From Dermatemys mawii (taxonomy: Eukaryota; Chordata; Testudines; Dermatemydidae), in contig ML677385.1 of assembly GCA_007922305.1 (NCBI GenBank), positions 10,612,470-10,676,469 of the forward strand: a stretch of 64,000 nt of DNA, given 5' to 3'. Positions 1-12,800 of the stretch are shown here, piece after piece (the stretch's first letter is position 1; the number at the start of each line of letters is the position of its first letter). A program made the translations under genes and the position numbers. A model generated the notes under the pieces. It was not told where the DNA came from. It made no database searches and worked only from the letters and a program-made list of their open reading frames with translations.

Positions 1-934
1 GGAAGCCCTTTCCTCCCATCCCAAATGCACCACACCAGACACAATCGTAGTTAGACACCAAGCTGTGGGGACGATGTGGAGAAGCTAACCCTGTTTCAAA
101 TATTTAGTACCAAAAGGGTATGTGACCAAGGCCTACTATCTAATGAACCAGCATATGACAGAAGGGTTGTGAGGTGGAAAGCCCTGGCTACAACTTTTGC
201 AAGGTTTATCCAGCCATTGTTGACTTCACTTGCTGAAGAAAATTAGCCTTATATAGGCATAATGCTTCGTTCCGTGCCACTTGTACTGCATTCATTCAGG
301 CACACACATCAGAATGGTTTGCAAGTTTGTAATTTGCCCCCTGATATGTTGGATACATAAGCTAATAGAGGGCACTCTACACATTTTGATTGCTTTGAGT
401 TCATGAAGACTTGCATGACTCATTTTTGACTCCACCACTTAGTAATGGTTACCACAAACAAGTGTCAGTAATAACTTTATAACACCTTGCACCATTACTT
501 CCTTTGCTTGGGTATTGTACTCTTTTAGTCTACACACCCTCTCTTCCCCTTCATGTATTAATTACTCTGACAGCAGTTAATATGTATTTATTATTTGTTT
601 AACATCAACAGGTCACTTGGATCTGAACACAAAAGCACAATCTCTGATCAAACGTTTGTTTTTAATACATGGATATTTAGAGAATGCACTGAAAAATCCA
701 AATATGGAGATTTTTTTAAAAAAACAAAACAAAAAAACAATAAAAAACAGTACTCAGGGACAATGTGCAAAAATGGAGTTTTAAGTTAAAATTATGATGT
801 CTGAATTAGCGCAAATAGTGATATCCATATGTGCAGTGTAAAGTCAGTGGTGTGTGGCCCCAGATTATAGAACTATTCATCCTTCCTCGCTGTAGTCAGC
901 AGTGACAGACCTACTCAGGTCTTTCTCTCTGGAA

Positions 935-1090
935 CAGGGATATGCAACCTTGGCACACAGGACCACAGGGTAAGTACTCCTAGCGGGCCCCGCCAGTTTG
1001 TTTACTTGCTGGTTCGCCTATCACAGCTCCCACTGGCTGTGGTTCGCCATCACAGTCCAATAGGGGCTGCAGGAAGTGGCAGCCAGCACC
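935..1090. mobile_element. hAT-type MITE fragment
   Basis: It begins cagggatatgcaacc, a decayed CAGGGGT-type end, and continues with the GC-rich 'cagctcccactggctgtggt' interior seen in turtle hAT-like elements. The far end is missing. Confidence 0.5.
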
Positions 1091-1336
1091 TTGTCTTGAA
1101 CAAGAGAAATAATTCTGTGTGTTTGACTGGTACATTTCAGAAGTGCCTTATGCCTGAGATGTTAATAGAATGCATCTGTGTTTAACATTTGGAGTTTGCG
1201 GGGCCTGCCATTTTGTTTAGCTAGAGAAACCCAAAGAAATGTGAGGAAAAAACTGAGCAAAATTTCAGAAAGAAGGAACACTTAAAGAAATATCCTCTGC
1301 AACATGAATAAATATTTTATTAAAAAATTACATTAA

Positions 1337-1462
1337 AATTTCACTTGTCCTCTAAAGAGTTATTGTGCTGAATATGGGAACTAAATTAAGTCATTCAAGT
1401 ATGAAAAGTAGGATTTTAGTCCTGCTTTAAGTACAAATTTCAATGGAATCCTAACCGCTACT
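1337..1462. repeat. Old dispersed repeat, copy 1
   Basis: It shares an ordered series of blocks with 42228-42367: 'ttgtcctctaaagagttattgt', 'cctgctttaagtacaaattt' and 'aatcctaac' against the matching blocks there. Similarity is about 65-70 percent by eye over about 125 bp. Family unknown. Confidence 0.5.
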
Positions 1463-2284
1463 GATATTGCAATAATATAAGTATTTATTTTTATTATATT
1501 CTGTATATTGTATATATTAATTGTTATATTACCCCCACAAAAATATAGTATGTATGTTATATAACCTTCATACAAATAGGTAATGTATATAAAATGGCTT
1601 TTTTGTAGTAATTGATTAATTCCAAAAATCTTTCCTCTGTGGGCTTGTAAGTCCGGTTGATGGTGTTCCAATAATATTGCTAAGAATTTTCAATAGCATA
1701 TATTTTATTCTAATTGACATTATTTCGATTGTCCTACATTTTTCATATGATTGAAAAGTGCACTTCATTGGTATTTTGCCAAGGAGACTGCTGTTTCATA
1801 ATTATTTTCTTTTTTTTCCCAACGTTCAGAGTCACCTTTTGCATGCATCAACTGCATAAATGGTAATTTAAAACCATTTTAACACAGCTGGATATTTTTC
1901 ATTGATTCTTTTCATCTGAAGATCAGTCATTAGAATTCCATCATCTTTTGGTCCACAGTGCACTTTAGCTACAGAATGTTTGGTACCTCATGCGCTCTCT
2001 GTACATCAAAGGAGAACACAAAGTACAAGGAGTTTGTTATAGTTATTCAGATTATAAAATGAGATGGACCAAGCTAGTTCAGGTAGTTGTTTACCCGAAG
2101 GATCTTAATTTTTTTTTAAAATTACGCAGTGTCAGCTTCGCACAACCCCTTGGCATCACCCCATTGTTCCACTGCTTTTGTGTCCTCTTCCAGTTTGTAT
2201 CAATAGCATTGATTCAGTTGTACTAAATAAAACATGTAGAAATATATACTGACAGTTTCAGAGAGCCAGGACTCCCCTTCAGGG

Positions 2285-3240
2285 TATATGTGCATATCAT
2301 GTGTCAGGGGTGCCTACCCTCAATACTTCCCTCTCCTGCATGCTTGACCAATTGGGTCCCTTACCATGTTGCTCCATCTGCCTTACCGACACAGAGCCTT
2401 GCCCCTCCCATCATCTTTGTTATCTCCATTTCTGCTGCCTTTCAGCTGAGCACCTCTGAGGGAAATCCTACAGCTTGCTCTGCTATAAATTTGCCCATTT
2501 CTCTCTCAGCTCTCTTCTTTTTCTTCTCAAGAAATCCAACTCTTATGCACTTCCAGGCCCTTAATCCATTTCAGCTGTTCTCTAACTTTTCCTGTTCACG
2601 TCCTCCTCTCCAGCCATTGTCAGCCTTTTATCTCTTTTCTCAGAGGCTTCTAACTTTCTTTCTAAGTTAAAATCAGTCATGTCTGGCAAGAGTTGCCCTT
2701 GCACTTGTCTATTGCATCCTGCATCTGTTTTCCTGTCCTTCTTAGTCCCATGGTATCCAACACAAAGATCTCCTGCTTGTTTTCTGGCTTGAACACTTGC
2801 ATCTGTCCTCTTGATACCCTCCCTATCTGCCTCCCCTACCTTGTCATTCATCACAAGCAGTTCTGTCAACAGCCCTTCATGTCAGCCATGCTATTTGTTC
2901 CCTCAAGAAACCTTTTCTTAGCTTCATCTATCTTTCCTTCACCTCATTTTCCTCATTTCTTTTACCTTCAATCTTCTTGAACTTAGTCTATTTGAACTAC
3001 TTTCATTTCCATTCCTGTAACTTGACCCAGTCCAGTCTGAATTCCATCCTTTCTAGTAAACTTAAACTGACCTCACTAATGTGATTAATGATCTTTCCCT
3101 TGTCAAACCTAATGGATCTATTTTCTGTTCATGTTCTCCATACATTATTTGCTGTACTCTACTATGGGGGCCACTTCCTTCTCTTCTATACAATCTCACC
3201 TCACCTCAGGATCTCCAAATCTCTTCTCTCTCCCTTTTCT
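2285..3240 (+). other. Pyrimidine-rich retroelement relic (L2/CR1-like?)
   Basis: About 950 bp of C/T-rich sequence unlike its AT-rich surroundings. Near 3075-3135 it reads LTNVINDLSLVKPNGSIFC, loosely like the start of an L2/CR1-type RT motif. It may be a LINE relic. No element ends or intact frame are visible, so the call is tentative. Confidence 0.25.
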
Positions 3241-3250
3241 ACTTCTGCAC

Positions 3251-3559
3251 CAGGGGTCAGTAACCTTTCAGAAGTGGTGTGCCGAGTCTTCATGTCTTCA
3301 CTCTAATTTAAGTTTCGTGTGCCAGTTATATATTTTAACATTTTTAGACAGTCTCTTTCTGTAAATCTTTAATATATAACTAAACTATTGTTGTATGTAA
3401 AGTAAATAAGGTTTTAAAAATATTTAAGAAGGTCATTTAAAACTAAATTAAAATGCAGAGCCCCCCAGACCGGTGTCCAGGACCCAGGCAGTGTGAGTGC
3501 CACTGAAAATCAGCTCACGTACCACCTTCGGCACCTGTGCCATAGGTTGCCTACCTCTG
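3251..3559. mobile_element. Non-autonomous hAT element with TSD
   Basis: The ends are CAGGGGTCAGTAACC and its complement (GGTTGCCTACCTCTG). An 8-bp target duplication, ttctgcac (3243-3250) / ttctacac (3560-3567), matches at 7 of 8 bases. The 309-bp interior is AT-rich without an ORF. It lies inside or at the end of the pyrimidine-rich relic. Confidence 0.88.
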
Positions 3560-5375
3560 TTCTACACAGCTGATTTCCTTCAGTAATTCCCCTTCTTGTC
3601 CCTCATCCTTTTTGTAGGTAAACCTAATATTAGAAAGCTTTAGAGTTCACACTGCCACCTGAGTGGCAATAGTGTAGTGGTCTCGGATACATTCATTGTG
3701 CAGTGATATAGAATGTATAATAAGTATACTTGCCACTGGCTCCAAACTTACTGAAGGTGGGTTTCTTTTTTTAGCACAGTCCCTACTGTATTGTTTATTG
3801 ACTCTAGGTGTGTTTCTCTGCATTCTACATTTATTTATTTTTCATATGTTAAAAGAGAGGGGGAAATGGATTTTCTGTGGTTCATTTTCTACCTGAGATT
3901 CTTGCACAGAAACATTCTGGTATTCCATGCCAGAGATGTGAAATACTCTGATATTCCATGGTAGAGGTGTGTACCTTCTAAACTGTTAATGTCATTGCTA
4001 AGATTCAGAGTCTAAATCCAACATATATTCAGCTCTATAGTATGCTTATTATGTCTGCTTAGTTATAGGACTGAATAATTAGAAATAGAAGACATTCTAG
4101 TTCATGAAGTCCATCCTCCTAAGAGTGGATGTAGGCATATGTAATATTTGATTTTTGGTTTTTCACTAATAGTTTTAAAGATATATATGCACATTTTTGC
4201 TTCTTCCCACTACGAACAAATACAAAAGGAGGTGGGAGTTGATTGAGGAAAGTTCTGACCATAAAGCTTCCGAATACCAGAGGGCCTCACAAGATGGTGG
4301 GGAACAGGATTATTACTTTATGATGTTTTTCTGTGTTTCCTTTCTTTTACGTTGGAGAATAAACCAAGCCCTTAAGTAAGAGCTGTAAACTGAACTGGGT
4401 GTGGCTGTTTGTTTTTCCAGGACCAGTGATCAAGCCCATCAGCCTACCCTGCTCAAGTTGCTTCACCTAATGAATACCTGGGGTTGGGTCTTGGCAATCC
4501 TTGGGAAATATTTCAGAGCTAGTCCATAAGGGCAATGTTGACTTGGCAGGCTTGTGAGAGCATCACCAAAGTAGTTAGGAGTGAAATTTTGATGGGGTGT
4601 ATTAAAAGTATCTGGTATAGAATTCCAGGTGTAATTTAACTTGCAAGATAGAAAGTTGTCCACAATATTAAAATAAATGTTTATGAACTTTAGCCCATTT
4701 TCTCAAAGGTAGGAAGTGCTACCAAATGAACCAGAATAACCCATTGAAAAGAATGCATAAAGTAGCAAGTGACTTAATTATGATGTGAGCCTATTGAGTC
4801 AACTTGCAAGCTGGGTCATGCTGTTGCTTGCACTGTGTCCATAGTTTCAATGTCTGTGGTGGCTGATGTAATGTCTGCAGACTGATACAGTTAACAAAAT
4901 CACACCTTTGCAGCCACCAGTGTTGATTGTTCTTCTTTTGGGAAAGAAAATCGTGACTGCTTAAGAATTGTTGTTTCTGATTAAAAGAGTTGGTGTACAA
5001 ATGGGTCAGGTATGGTGTTTATTGAAGTTAGGGGAAGGAACAGCTGATACCTTAGTAAAAATTAAGTATAATAATGAAGACTGTATCTGTCACAGTAATA
5101 CTTAAAAGTGCCAAATTTAAGTATACCAAGAACATTTATCTGAATATAGTTCATGGTCATTTTAGAAAAATGATAAAAAAAATTTACTATACTATATATA
5201 TATATATTACTAAAAATTAAAGCTATTTAGTTATTTTTGATTTTTTTTTTTTTTTAAAAAAAACTTTTTTATGGCCAGGTACATTTGCAGCTGCTTTGTG
5301 CTAGTCTAGCAGAGTCAGCCATTGGAGCTGCACCCAGACATTCATGTCTGAGTTTTGCAAATTGTTAAGGAAGAG

Positions 5376-5776
5376 CAGAAATGAAAGTAAGCTGATATGG
5401 ACTGGTACGGCAAACTGATAAGAAAGTGGCCACCAGTACGGGCCAGTACACAGCTGACCATACCAGCAGGGTGGCTGACTGAGGGGGCAAAAGGGGCAGC
5501 TGCCCTGGGACCCAGTGATACAAACTGACAGTGGCCAGAGCCCCGGACCCTTTTAAATCACTGCCGGAGCCCCAGTACTCCCGGCCATCACTACCGTGTC
5601 AGTGGCCGGAGCCCTGGGGAGCACTGAAGGGCTGGCTCGGGGATCTGGCCCCAGCTCTGCCCCTTTTGCCCGAGGCCCCACCCCTTCTGGAAGCCCAGAG
5701 CAATCCCCACCCCATCTTGCCCAGGATCCCAGCTGCCCTGCAAACCAGTAAGTCCTTTAAGTTACTTTCGCCCCTG
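5376..5776. mobile_element. Non-autonomous hAT element with perfect TSD
   Basis: The ends are cagaaatgaaagtaag and gttactttcgcccctg (consensus CAGGGGTGAAAGTAA inverted). Perfect 8-bp duplications aggaagag lie at 5368-5375 and 5777-5784. The interior is GC-rich. It is the same family as 51483-52046. The 117-codon frame across it is not a gene. Confidence 0.92.
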
Positions 5777-7987
5777 AGGAAGAGACAAACTTCAAAAAGC
5801 GCCAGGAATTTAGGCCCCAATTCTGCAAATTATTCTGCAAATCTGGACCTTCCCACTTCAAGTCAAGGGTTCTATGTCCAATGAATAATGCCAATATCTA
5901 AGCTGTGATTAGTTTCAGTATCTTACTTTTTTAGAAAGAGGTGATTTAACCTTATCAAATAATATTTTAATCCGATTATATACAAATATGTAATATGCAC
6001 TGCAAGGTTTTATGATGATGTTCCAGTTGTACCAAGTGCAGATGTCCAATAGGCTGCATGTGTCTTTTCTATAAGTAATTATTTTCTGGTGTTTACTGTT
6101 TCTCCATTTTAACCTTGTTACTCAATATTCATCATCTAGTATTTAACTGTCCTTCTTTTCTTTGTCTTTGTTTACATCTGACATTAGAATGTGACCTACA
6201 GTCTAACTTTATAGAATGCTGTTATGGAAGTTTGAGGGTGTCTTAAATATACTGAGATCACACAGTATGAAATTTATAAAAGCATCATTAATTTATGGGG
6301 CATAGTTTTCAGTGATCTAATATTCCTCTGGCACTAGTATACATATTTTGATTATACAAGAGAACCTTAAAACTGAGACCTAATCCAAGCCTCATTTACA
6401 GCTGTATACTGGAGTGCTGAAATTACCAAATCATAACATTTAGAATATAGGTACTATTGCTAATGTAAATGTATTTCAGAAGAAATACATGCTGCTTGTG
6501 AAGCTGTAGGTGATTGGTTCCCTAATTAACAAGAAAATCACATTTCTCTTATTAAAGAATCTTGGGTGCTTATAATAGAGTGGGAAACCTGGTCATCAAA
6601 ATAACAATATTGATGTAGTACTCAACCCCAAGAATAGTAACACAGTCCCACAGGGATCAATGTTCAAACAAGCTCCAAGTCCCATTTTTAAAAAAACCCT
6701 TAAAATCAGAAAATTATGGCTATCTTAAAATCACACTGTTTGGCATCCTAACTGAAATGTGAAGGTGCTCTTCACAATGCTAAAGTTATTGATTCTATTT
6801 TTAAAGTAGCACTGACACAAATGACTGATTATAACTCTCTGGATATACCTCACTTCTGTAGCTATAGTGGATATGCCATGCATAGTCAATGCTGCTGAAC
6901 TAATACCGGATGTAAGACTGAAGGAGAAATTGGTCCTGAGGTGAATTATATCTTCAGAGGTGGATTTGTTTGTGCCTTTAACACCCTCTGCAGTAAACCT
7001 TATGCACCTTCATGTAAGAATCAAAGTAAAACTTAGCTGTTTAAAAAAGATCTAACATTTCATCAGTTTGCTGTTCTGACTTAATTTGGACTTAACTATG
7101 GTCTCTTTTATGACCTTAAAAAAAATTGAAGAAAATACATTTAAACACTGCTTCTCTCTTGCTTATCCCTAGTCTGTGCTTTTTAGATATTATTCTGTGT
7201 ACTTCAAAGCCCATCTTTCTGATCAGACTTTCCAACCATAATCAAAATAATATGAGTGGGGGATGATTAGAGGGACAAAAAATATAATTTCCTATAACAT
7301 GGGAAGGAGGAAAAAGTAGAATACTTCATTGACCCTACTGGGGCTCTCACAGTGCCACTCTAAATTATTTACGTGGAAGTCACCTACGATGGTGATGAAC
7401 ATTATGGAAAATTCTAACTTTGACAGAAATACTTAATTGTCATTCATTGTGAAGAGGGCCAACCCAGCCCTTTCTTTGTGCTGAGACAATGGTTTTGTCC
7501 ATTTCCTTGGAAAGTATTTCAGATTGCCGCATGAAATTATAATTTGTCAGGGTTTCCATTCCACAATGAGATAGAAATCATGGATATTATTCAGTAGTTT
7601 AAACTGATTAATGGAAAATGATAATATTGATTCAATATGGACACCATAACACTCAGTCACAGAAAGCACAGGATGTCCCTGTTGAGCTTCAATAACACTG
7701 CTCTACAGCCAAAATGCTTCTGAAATAAATGTAGTCAAACTTTACTAATTCTGGGTCACTGAGAACAAAAATGATGCTTACAATTGTTGATTGGCTCTAG
7801 TTTTCAAGATATGCTATTGGGTCAGTATATACGACCCTTGACATGGGAATGGCGGAGGATAAGTGAGTTATAAAGGGAAGGGATCTCAATTTAAACCAGA
7901 AATGACTAAAATACATCTTTGACTGGATCTATGAATAAATCTATGACTGGGTTTGGACAGTACTTGCTTTTTAGGCAAAACAATGAA

Positions 7988-8068
7988 TGATGCAATCTGA
8001 AGCTGGTATTGCATCATACATTATATGAATTGCATCATGTTATTCCTAGAAGTCATGGATGATGCATT
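7988..8068. promoter_or_regulatory. Cluster of TGATGCAAT / ATTGCATCA motifs
   Basis: TGATGCAAT is at 7988-7996, its exact reverse complement ATTGCATCA is at 8008-8016 and again at 8029-8037, and a one-mismatch copy TGATGCATT is at 8060-8068. The same 9-mer is the amino-acid response (C/EBP-ATF composite) element described in the CHOP promoter. The cluster lies 135-215 bp before the ATG of the transposase-like frame. It could be a stress-responsive promoter of that element, or a set of subterminal transposase-binding repeats. Neither role is shown by sequence alone. Confidence 0.5.
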
Positions 8069-8202
8069 CATAACGAAGCTTACATCACTCTGCTGAACAA
8101 ATTGCCCTATATCAGCTCTAGAAATCATACAGTATTATGCTCTATTTGCCAGTGTTTGATTTTGCAAAGGGACACATTTCTGTTTAGCCAAAGTGAGCAG
8201 AG

Positions 8203-9882
8203 ATGCCTCGTACTTGTGTGAACAGTGCAGATAACTTCTGCTATGTTTGTGGTGAAGTGACTTTTGCATCACAAAAGCACAGTATAACCACTATGGTTAA
8301 GAAAGCCTATCACCTTTATTTTGGCTGCAAAATTGGAGATCAGGACAAGAGGTGGGCCCCACACATATGCTGCAACACTTGTGCAACAAATCTTCGCCAG
8401 TGATTGAACAGGAAAAGGAAATCTATGCCTTTTGCAGTGCCAATGATTTGGAGAGAGCCAACAGATCATACCAGCAATTGTTACTTCTGCATGGTGCCTC
8501 CAGTTGGGAAAGGTGTGTCAAAGAAGAAAAAGTGGACTGTGCGTTATCCAAACATTCCATCAGCTATACACCCAGTACCCCACGGAGAAGGACTGCTGGT
8601 TCCTGATGCACCAGAATCATTCTCACTTGAGTCAGATGAGGAAGAGGAAGAGGATGAAACTTCTGGTCCTGAACCGTCAATGTCACAGGACCCACATTTT
8701 CTCCCATCCTGCTCCTCTGAACCACACCTCATAACACAAGCTGAACTGAATGACCTTGTGAGGGATTTGGAACTACCCAAGAGTAAGGCAGAGCTGTTGG
8801 GCTCCAGACTACAGCAGTGGAATCTCCTGGCAGGTGATATTAGGGTTTCCATGTTCCGTGACTGTCAAAAGGATCTTGTCCCATTCTTCTTCATGAAAGG
8901 TGATCTTGTAGCCTGCAACAACATCGATGGTGTGATGGCAGCCCTCAACATCGTTCACGATCCAGATGAGTGGAGACTCTTCATTCATTCATCGAAGACG
9001 AGTCTTAAAGTTGTTTTGCTGCTTAATGGCAATGTTTTGCCATCAATTCCAGTTGGTCATGCAGTCCATATGAAGGAAACCTATGACAACATGAAACAAC
9101 TTTTGAGGTGCATAAACTAGGACCAACATCAGTGGCAGCTTTGTGGCGATTTGAAGGTCGTTGCTCTCTTGCTTGGTCTGCGAACTGGATACACAAAGTA
9201 CTGCTGTTTTCTCTGTGAATGGGATAGTCGTGCAAGAGATTCTCACTACATCAAGAAAGATTGGCCACTCCGACCGTCACTGGAGCCTGGGAGGAAAAGT
9301 GTTCAGCATCCACCACTTGTTGAATCGAGGAAGATTTTGTTACCACCCTTACACATCAAGCTGGGTCTGATGAAGAACTTTGTCAAGGCCATTGACAAAA
9401 CACAAGCAGCTTTCAAGTACCTCCGTGGAAAATTTCCAAGGTTAAGTGAGGCTAAGATAAAGGAAGGTGTCTTTGTTGGTCCTCAGATTCGTGAACTTCT
9501 TCGAGATGATGCATTTGACCATGCACTGCGTGGCAAGGAAAAGACGGCATGGAAAGCCTTCCAGTCAGTGGCAATACATTTTCTCGGAAACAACAAGGCA
9601 GACAACTACAGGTTGTTGGTGGAAAACCTGCTCAAGGCATACAAAAGCCTTGGTTGCAACATGTCACTAAAGATACATTTTTTGCACTCTCATCTAAATT
9701 TTTTTCCACTGAACTGCGGAGCAGTGAGCGATGAGCACGGCGAGCGATTTCACCAGGGCATTGCAACAATGGAGAAACGCTATCAGGGCAAATGGAGCCC
9801 ATTAATGCTTGCAGACTATTGCTGGACAGTGACAAGAGATGTTCCATTTCATGAATACAAGAGACAAGCCAAGAAGCGCTGA
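8203..9882 (+). pseudogene. Transposase-like cysteine-rich protein, two internal stops
   Basis: A single reading frame runs 560 codons from ATG (8203) to TGA (9880), interrupted only by TGA at codon 67 (8401) and TAG at codon 306 (9118), with no frameshift. Visible features are C13-x2-C16 with H54/C56/C57/C60 (CYVC and WAPHICCNTC), a second pair C93-x2-C96 (CYFC), an acidic run near codons 141-156, a CCFLC cluster at 334-338, and a conserved-looking C-terminal block with SDEHGERFHQ at 509-518. From memory it resembles a family of uncharacterised animal proteins (cnidarians, insects, fish, turtles) that looks mobile. A layout of acidic residues (usual D near codon 262, here H; D316; E511/E514) could be an RNase H-like DDE core, but that is inference. 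It has no introns. I could not identify terminal inverted repeats or a target duplication. It is likely a recently inactivated mobile or domesticated gene. Confidence 0.75.
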
Positions 9883-12800
9883 GTGAATAGGACTAAACTA
9901 TGTACATAATAGTTTTTTGCCTTTTTGTTTCATAATACATTTTATTTATATAACCCTTTTGCTGATTTTTAAAGTGTTACATAAACAGGACAGGTGAAAT
10001 ATTATCATGTAAAGCAACCATAAACACATGAAAAGACCTAGGTTTACAATTTATGATTAAAACTCTACTATCTACACAATATACATAGACATAAAATGTA
10101 AAAACTTAAATATCTTAGAAACAGTAGCCAATCAGTTGTTTTAATTGTCATATTTGAATTCAGCACATCAAAATACATAATAAATATCACATTTTATCTC
10201 TGAAGCAGACGACTTTTAAAAAATTGTAGACCAGTGTAATAGTTCATATTAGCACCAGATAGCCAGGCAAAAATGAAACAATGTTGTGGCATCTAATGGG
10301 GGAGTGAATCTGTCAGTAAAGTAAACTATGCAAGAATGCTAACCTGTGATTTCCTATCATAACAGGATTCTGGCTATTTTAAATATGGTTTTGGCCACAT
10401 TCCAAAGAGGACAATGGAGAATGTGTCTTGATATGACAGTGATCAGAGCATTAGAAATCTGGTGGATAAAATACAGTAGAACTGAGGAGAGAGGGAAGGA
10501 AAGAAAAAATATACAAAAGGAAGACAGGACTGGGTAAGGAAGACGAAGTAAACAATGGAAATATTGAGGCACAACATAAGCCAGGAGGCAATAGAAGGGA
10601 AAGGGTAAATATAGAACATAAGGAAAGGGACATGAGGAGCTACAGTACAACGCAGCAGGAGGAGAAATGGGATGGGGAGAGCACAGAAAGTGAGCAAATA
10701 CAGGAGTGGAGGCTTGTGCCATACCGAAGGGGGTACAAAAGATGCCTTAACTGTGTACTCATTTTAAGTCCCACATAGATGCTTCCCTTGAAAATGTCTT
10801 TCAAGAAGATCCTGGTCCTTCATACAATTTAGCAAGCTCTAGGTTCGTTTAAGCACTAGCTGCATTATTACGATCTTACTTCCTACCTACTCTCTTTATA
10901 TCCACTGAAGAGTTAGATTTAAAAAAAAATAATTCTAGAACTAGCTCAGAAATGGTATGCCGAAGAGCTTCCTCCCAAATGTAACCATGATGTTGAGCAT
11001 TGGTAATGTTGCTCTGGCACTGCAGAGCTATCTTCCAATGGTGTTTTGATCCACCTCCCACTCTGACTACAGTGGATATTTTATTGTAGTGCACATAGAG
11101 CAGCAATTCAATAAAAATAGAGCAATCATGGTATGTGCGGAACAGCTAGAGAAACTTTACCAGTATTCTTAACATGTATAAGGAAAAAATGAGAGCACAC
11201 GCTACCAGGGAAAACTGCCCCTAAAAGATTTTCATTTAAAAACCAAATAGTTTCCTCCTTCCCTCTCCCCCATTTCATGGGGGAGAAATCTTCTAACACA
11301 GATGGGGTCCTGGGAATTATCCCACATACTTTTATTCCCAGCAGTGTTCCTTGCATTTCTTCTATTTCACTCATTCAACACTCTGCTCAGCAACCCAGCT
11401 TTTCTGTTTATTCTGTGTATTTGAAAGTTCAGTTGAGGATTTATAGCTACCTGCAGCTCTATGAGCTGGCAATCCAAAAAGATAAAAAAAAATAAGCCAA
11501 TCAGTAGCAGTTATAGGTCAGCAGGGGCATTGCCTCTATAGCTAATAAGCACTTACTGGGCTATGACCACAGGTCAGCATTACCATTCCAGTAGTAGTTA
11601 ATCCAAGTGCTTGTTTTTTCAGAAGACTCTTACTGCTAGGTGGAATTATTGACCAAATAAATAATCTAAATAGTGCCTTCTGTCCAAGGGCTGATTGGGT
11701 GGTTTTTTCCCCCTTAAACTTGTGGGAACACTTAGTGGTTTCAAAGGTGAAAAGACCTAGAGTGGCAGGGAAAAAAAGAATTGGAGACAGAGATACATAG
11801 AGGCAGATACAAGAGCACTCCATTAAAAGAGACAGAAGGGAAGAAAATTGATTTAAAAATCTCTTAGACAAGAATACTAAAGAAGATAGCATGGGCAAAC
11901 CAGAATACATCAAGAAAGAAAAGCAAATGGGGAAAAAACTGCATTAATGAAAGACGGCAAAGACGGAACACAAAATGAGAGGCATAGGAACAGTGAAGAG
12001 AAAAACATGGCATCACACACAGACAACACCTCCTCCCTCAAAAAACCACACAGCCAGTGTATGTTTATCTTTATTGTCTTTTATATTTAATAATATTGTA
12101 CAAACATGACAAAATCAAAATCCTATCTCGACAATTCTGAAAATAAGTGTTCAGATAATTCAGTGATAGGTGCTTTAGACAAGATTGAGACATATAGAGA
12201 CAAATGTCACCGCATAGTACTTTTCTCTTCTCGAAATAGTCATCAAGGTAAAAACAAACGTATCTAGAAAAATACCACTAAAATATCCCTTTGAAGCAAC
12301 ATGATTTGAAGCTTCGATTTTTCAAATGTATAGCCTCTTATGAGTTTATAAATCAAGTTATACACAACTCCTTTCATACTACAGGACATTCCTTGGGGTT
12401 TCACATTCAGCTAGTTAAACTAATTGCAATAAACAACAAATGTAACCCAGTTTTCTGTTCCCATATTATTCACAAATAATCCACAGGTTTTTCTTTTCGT
12501 TATCTGAAATTATTTGACAAAGATTTTGTGTAAACTTATTCCAGTTTCTGGATTGCTCAGGAATTACTTGCTGTGACTTGCTCTGAGTATTCACTGTAAA
12601 TAACTTTGTTGTCTGGACAGTGATTGCTGTCCTAAATTGCAGGGTATAGTTTGTCCTCTGTGACTAGATGATCCTAGAAAGAGTTTTCAAGATGATTGTG
12701 TGAATAAATCTGGCATATGTGAATACTTCTATTGTCACACATATTCATGACTTTCCCTTTCTGTGAACTTTATTGAGAACAAATTTCACTTATACGACCG

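Noticed and set aside
2290..2980. Two + strand frames of 126 and 95 codons
   Set aside because: Pyrimidine-rich sequence without homology I recognise; consistent with a decayed retroelement rather than a gene.
5531..5884. 117-codon open frame
   Set aside because: Falls in a hAT-type MITE bounded by perfect 8-bp duplications; proline-rich low-complexity composition.
10440..10720. Strongly purine-rich stretch as a possible regulatory triplex or gene
   Set aside because: Strand asymmetry is real but there is no motif repetition, element end or ORF worth reporting; the minus-strand 121-codon frame is a composition artefact.
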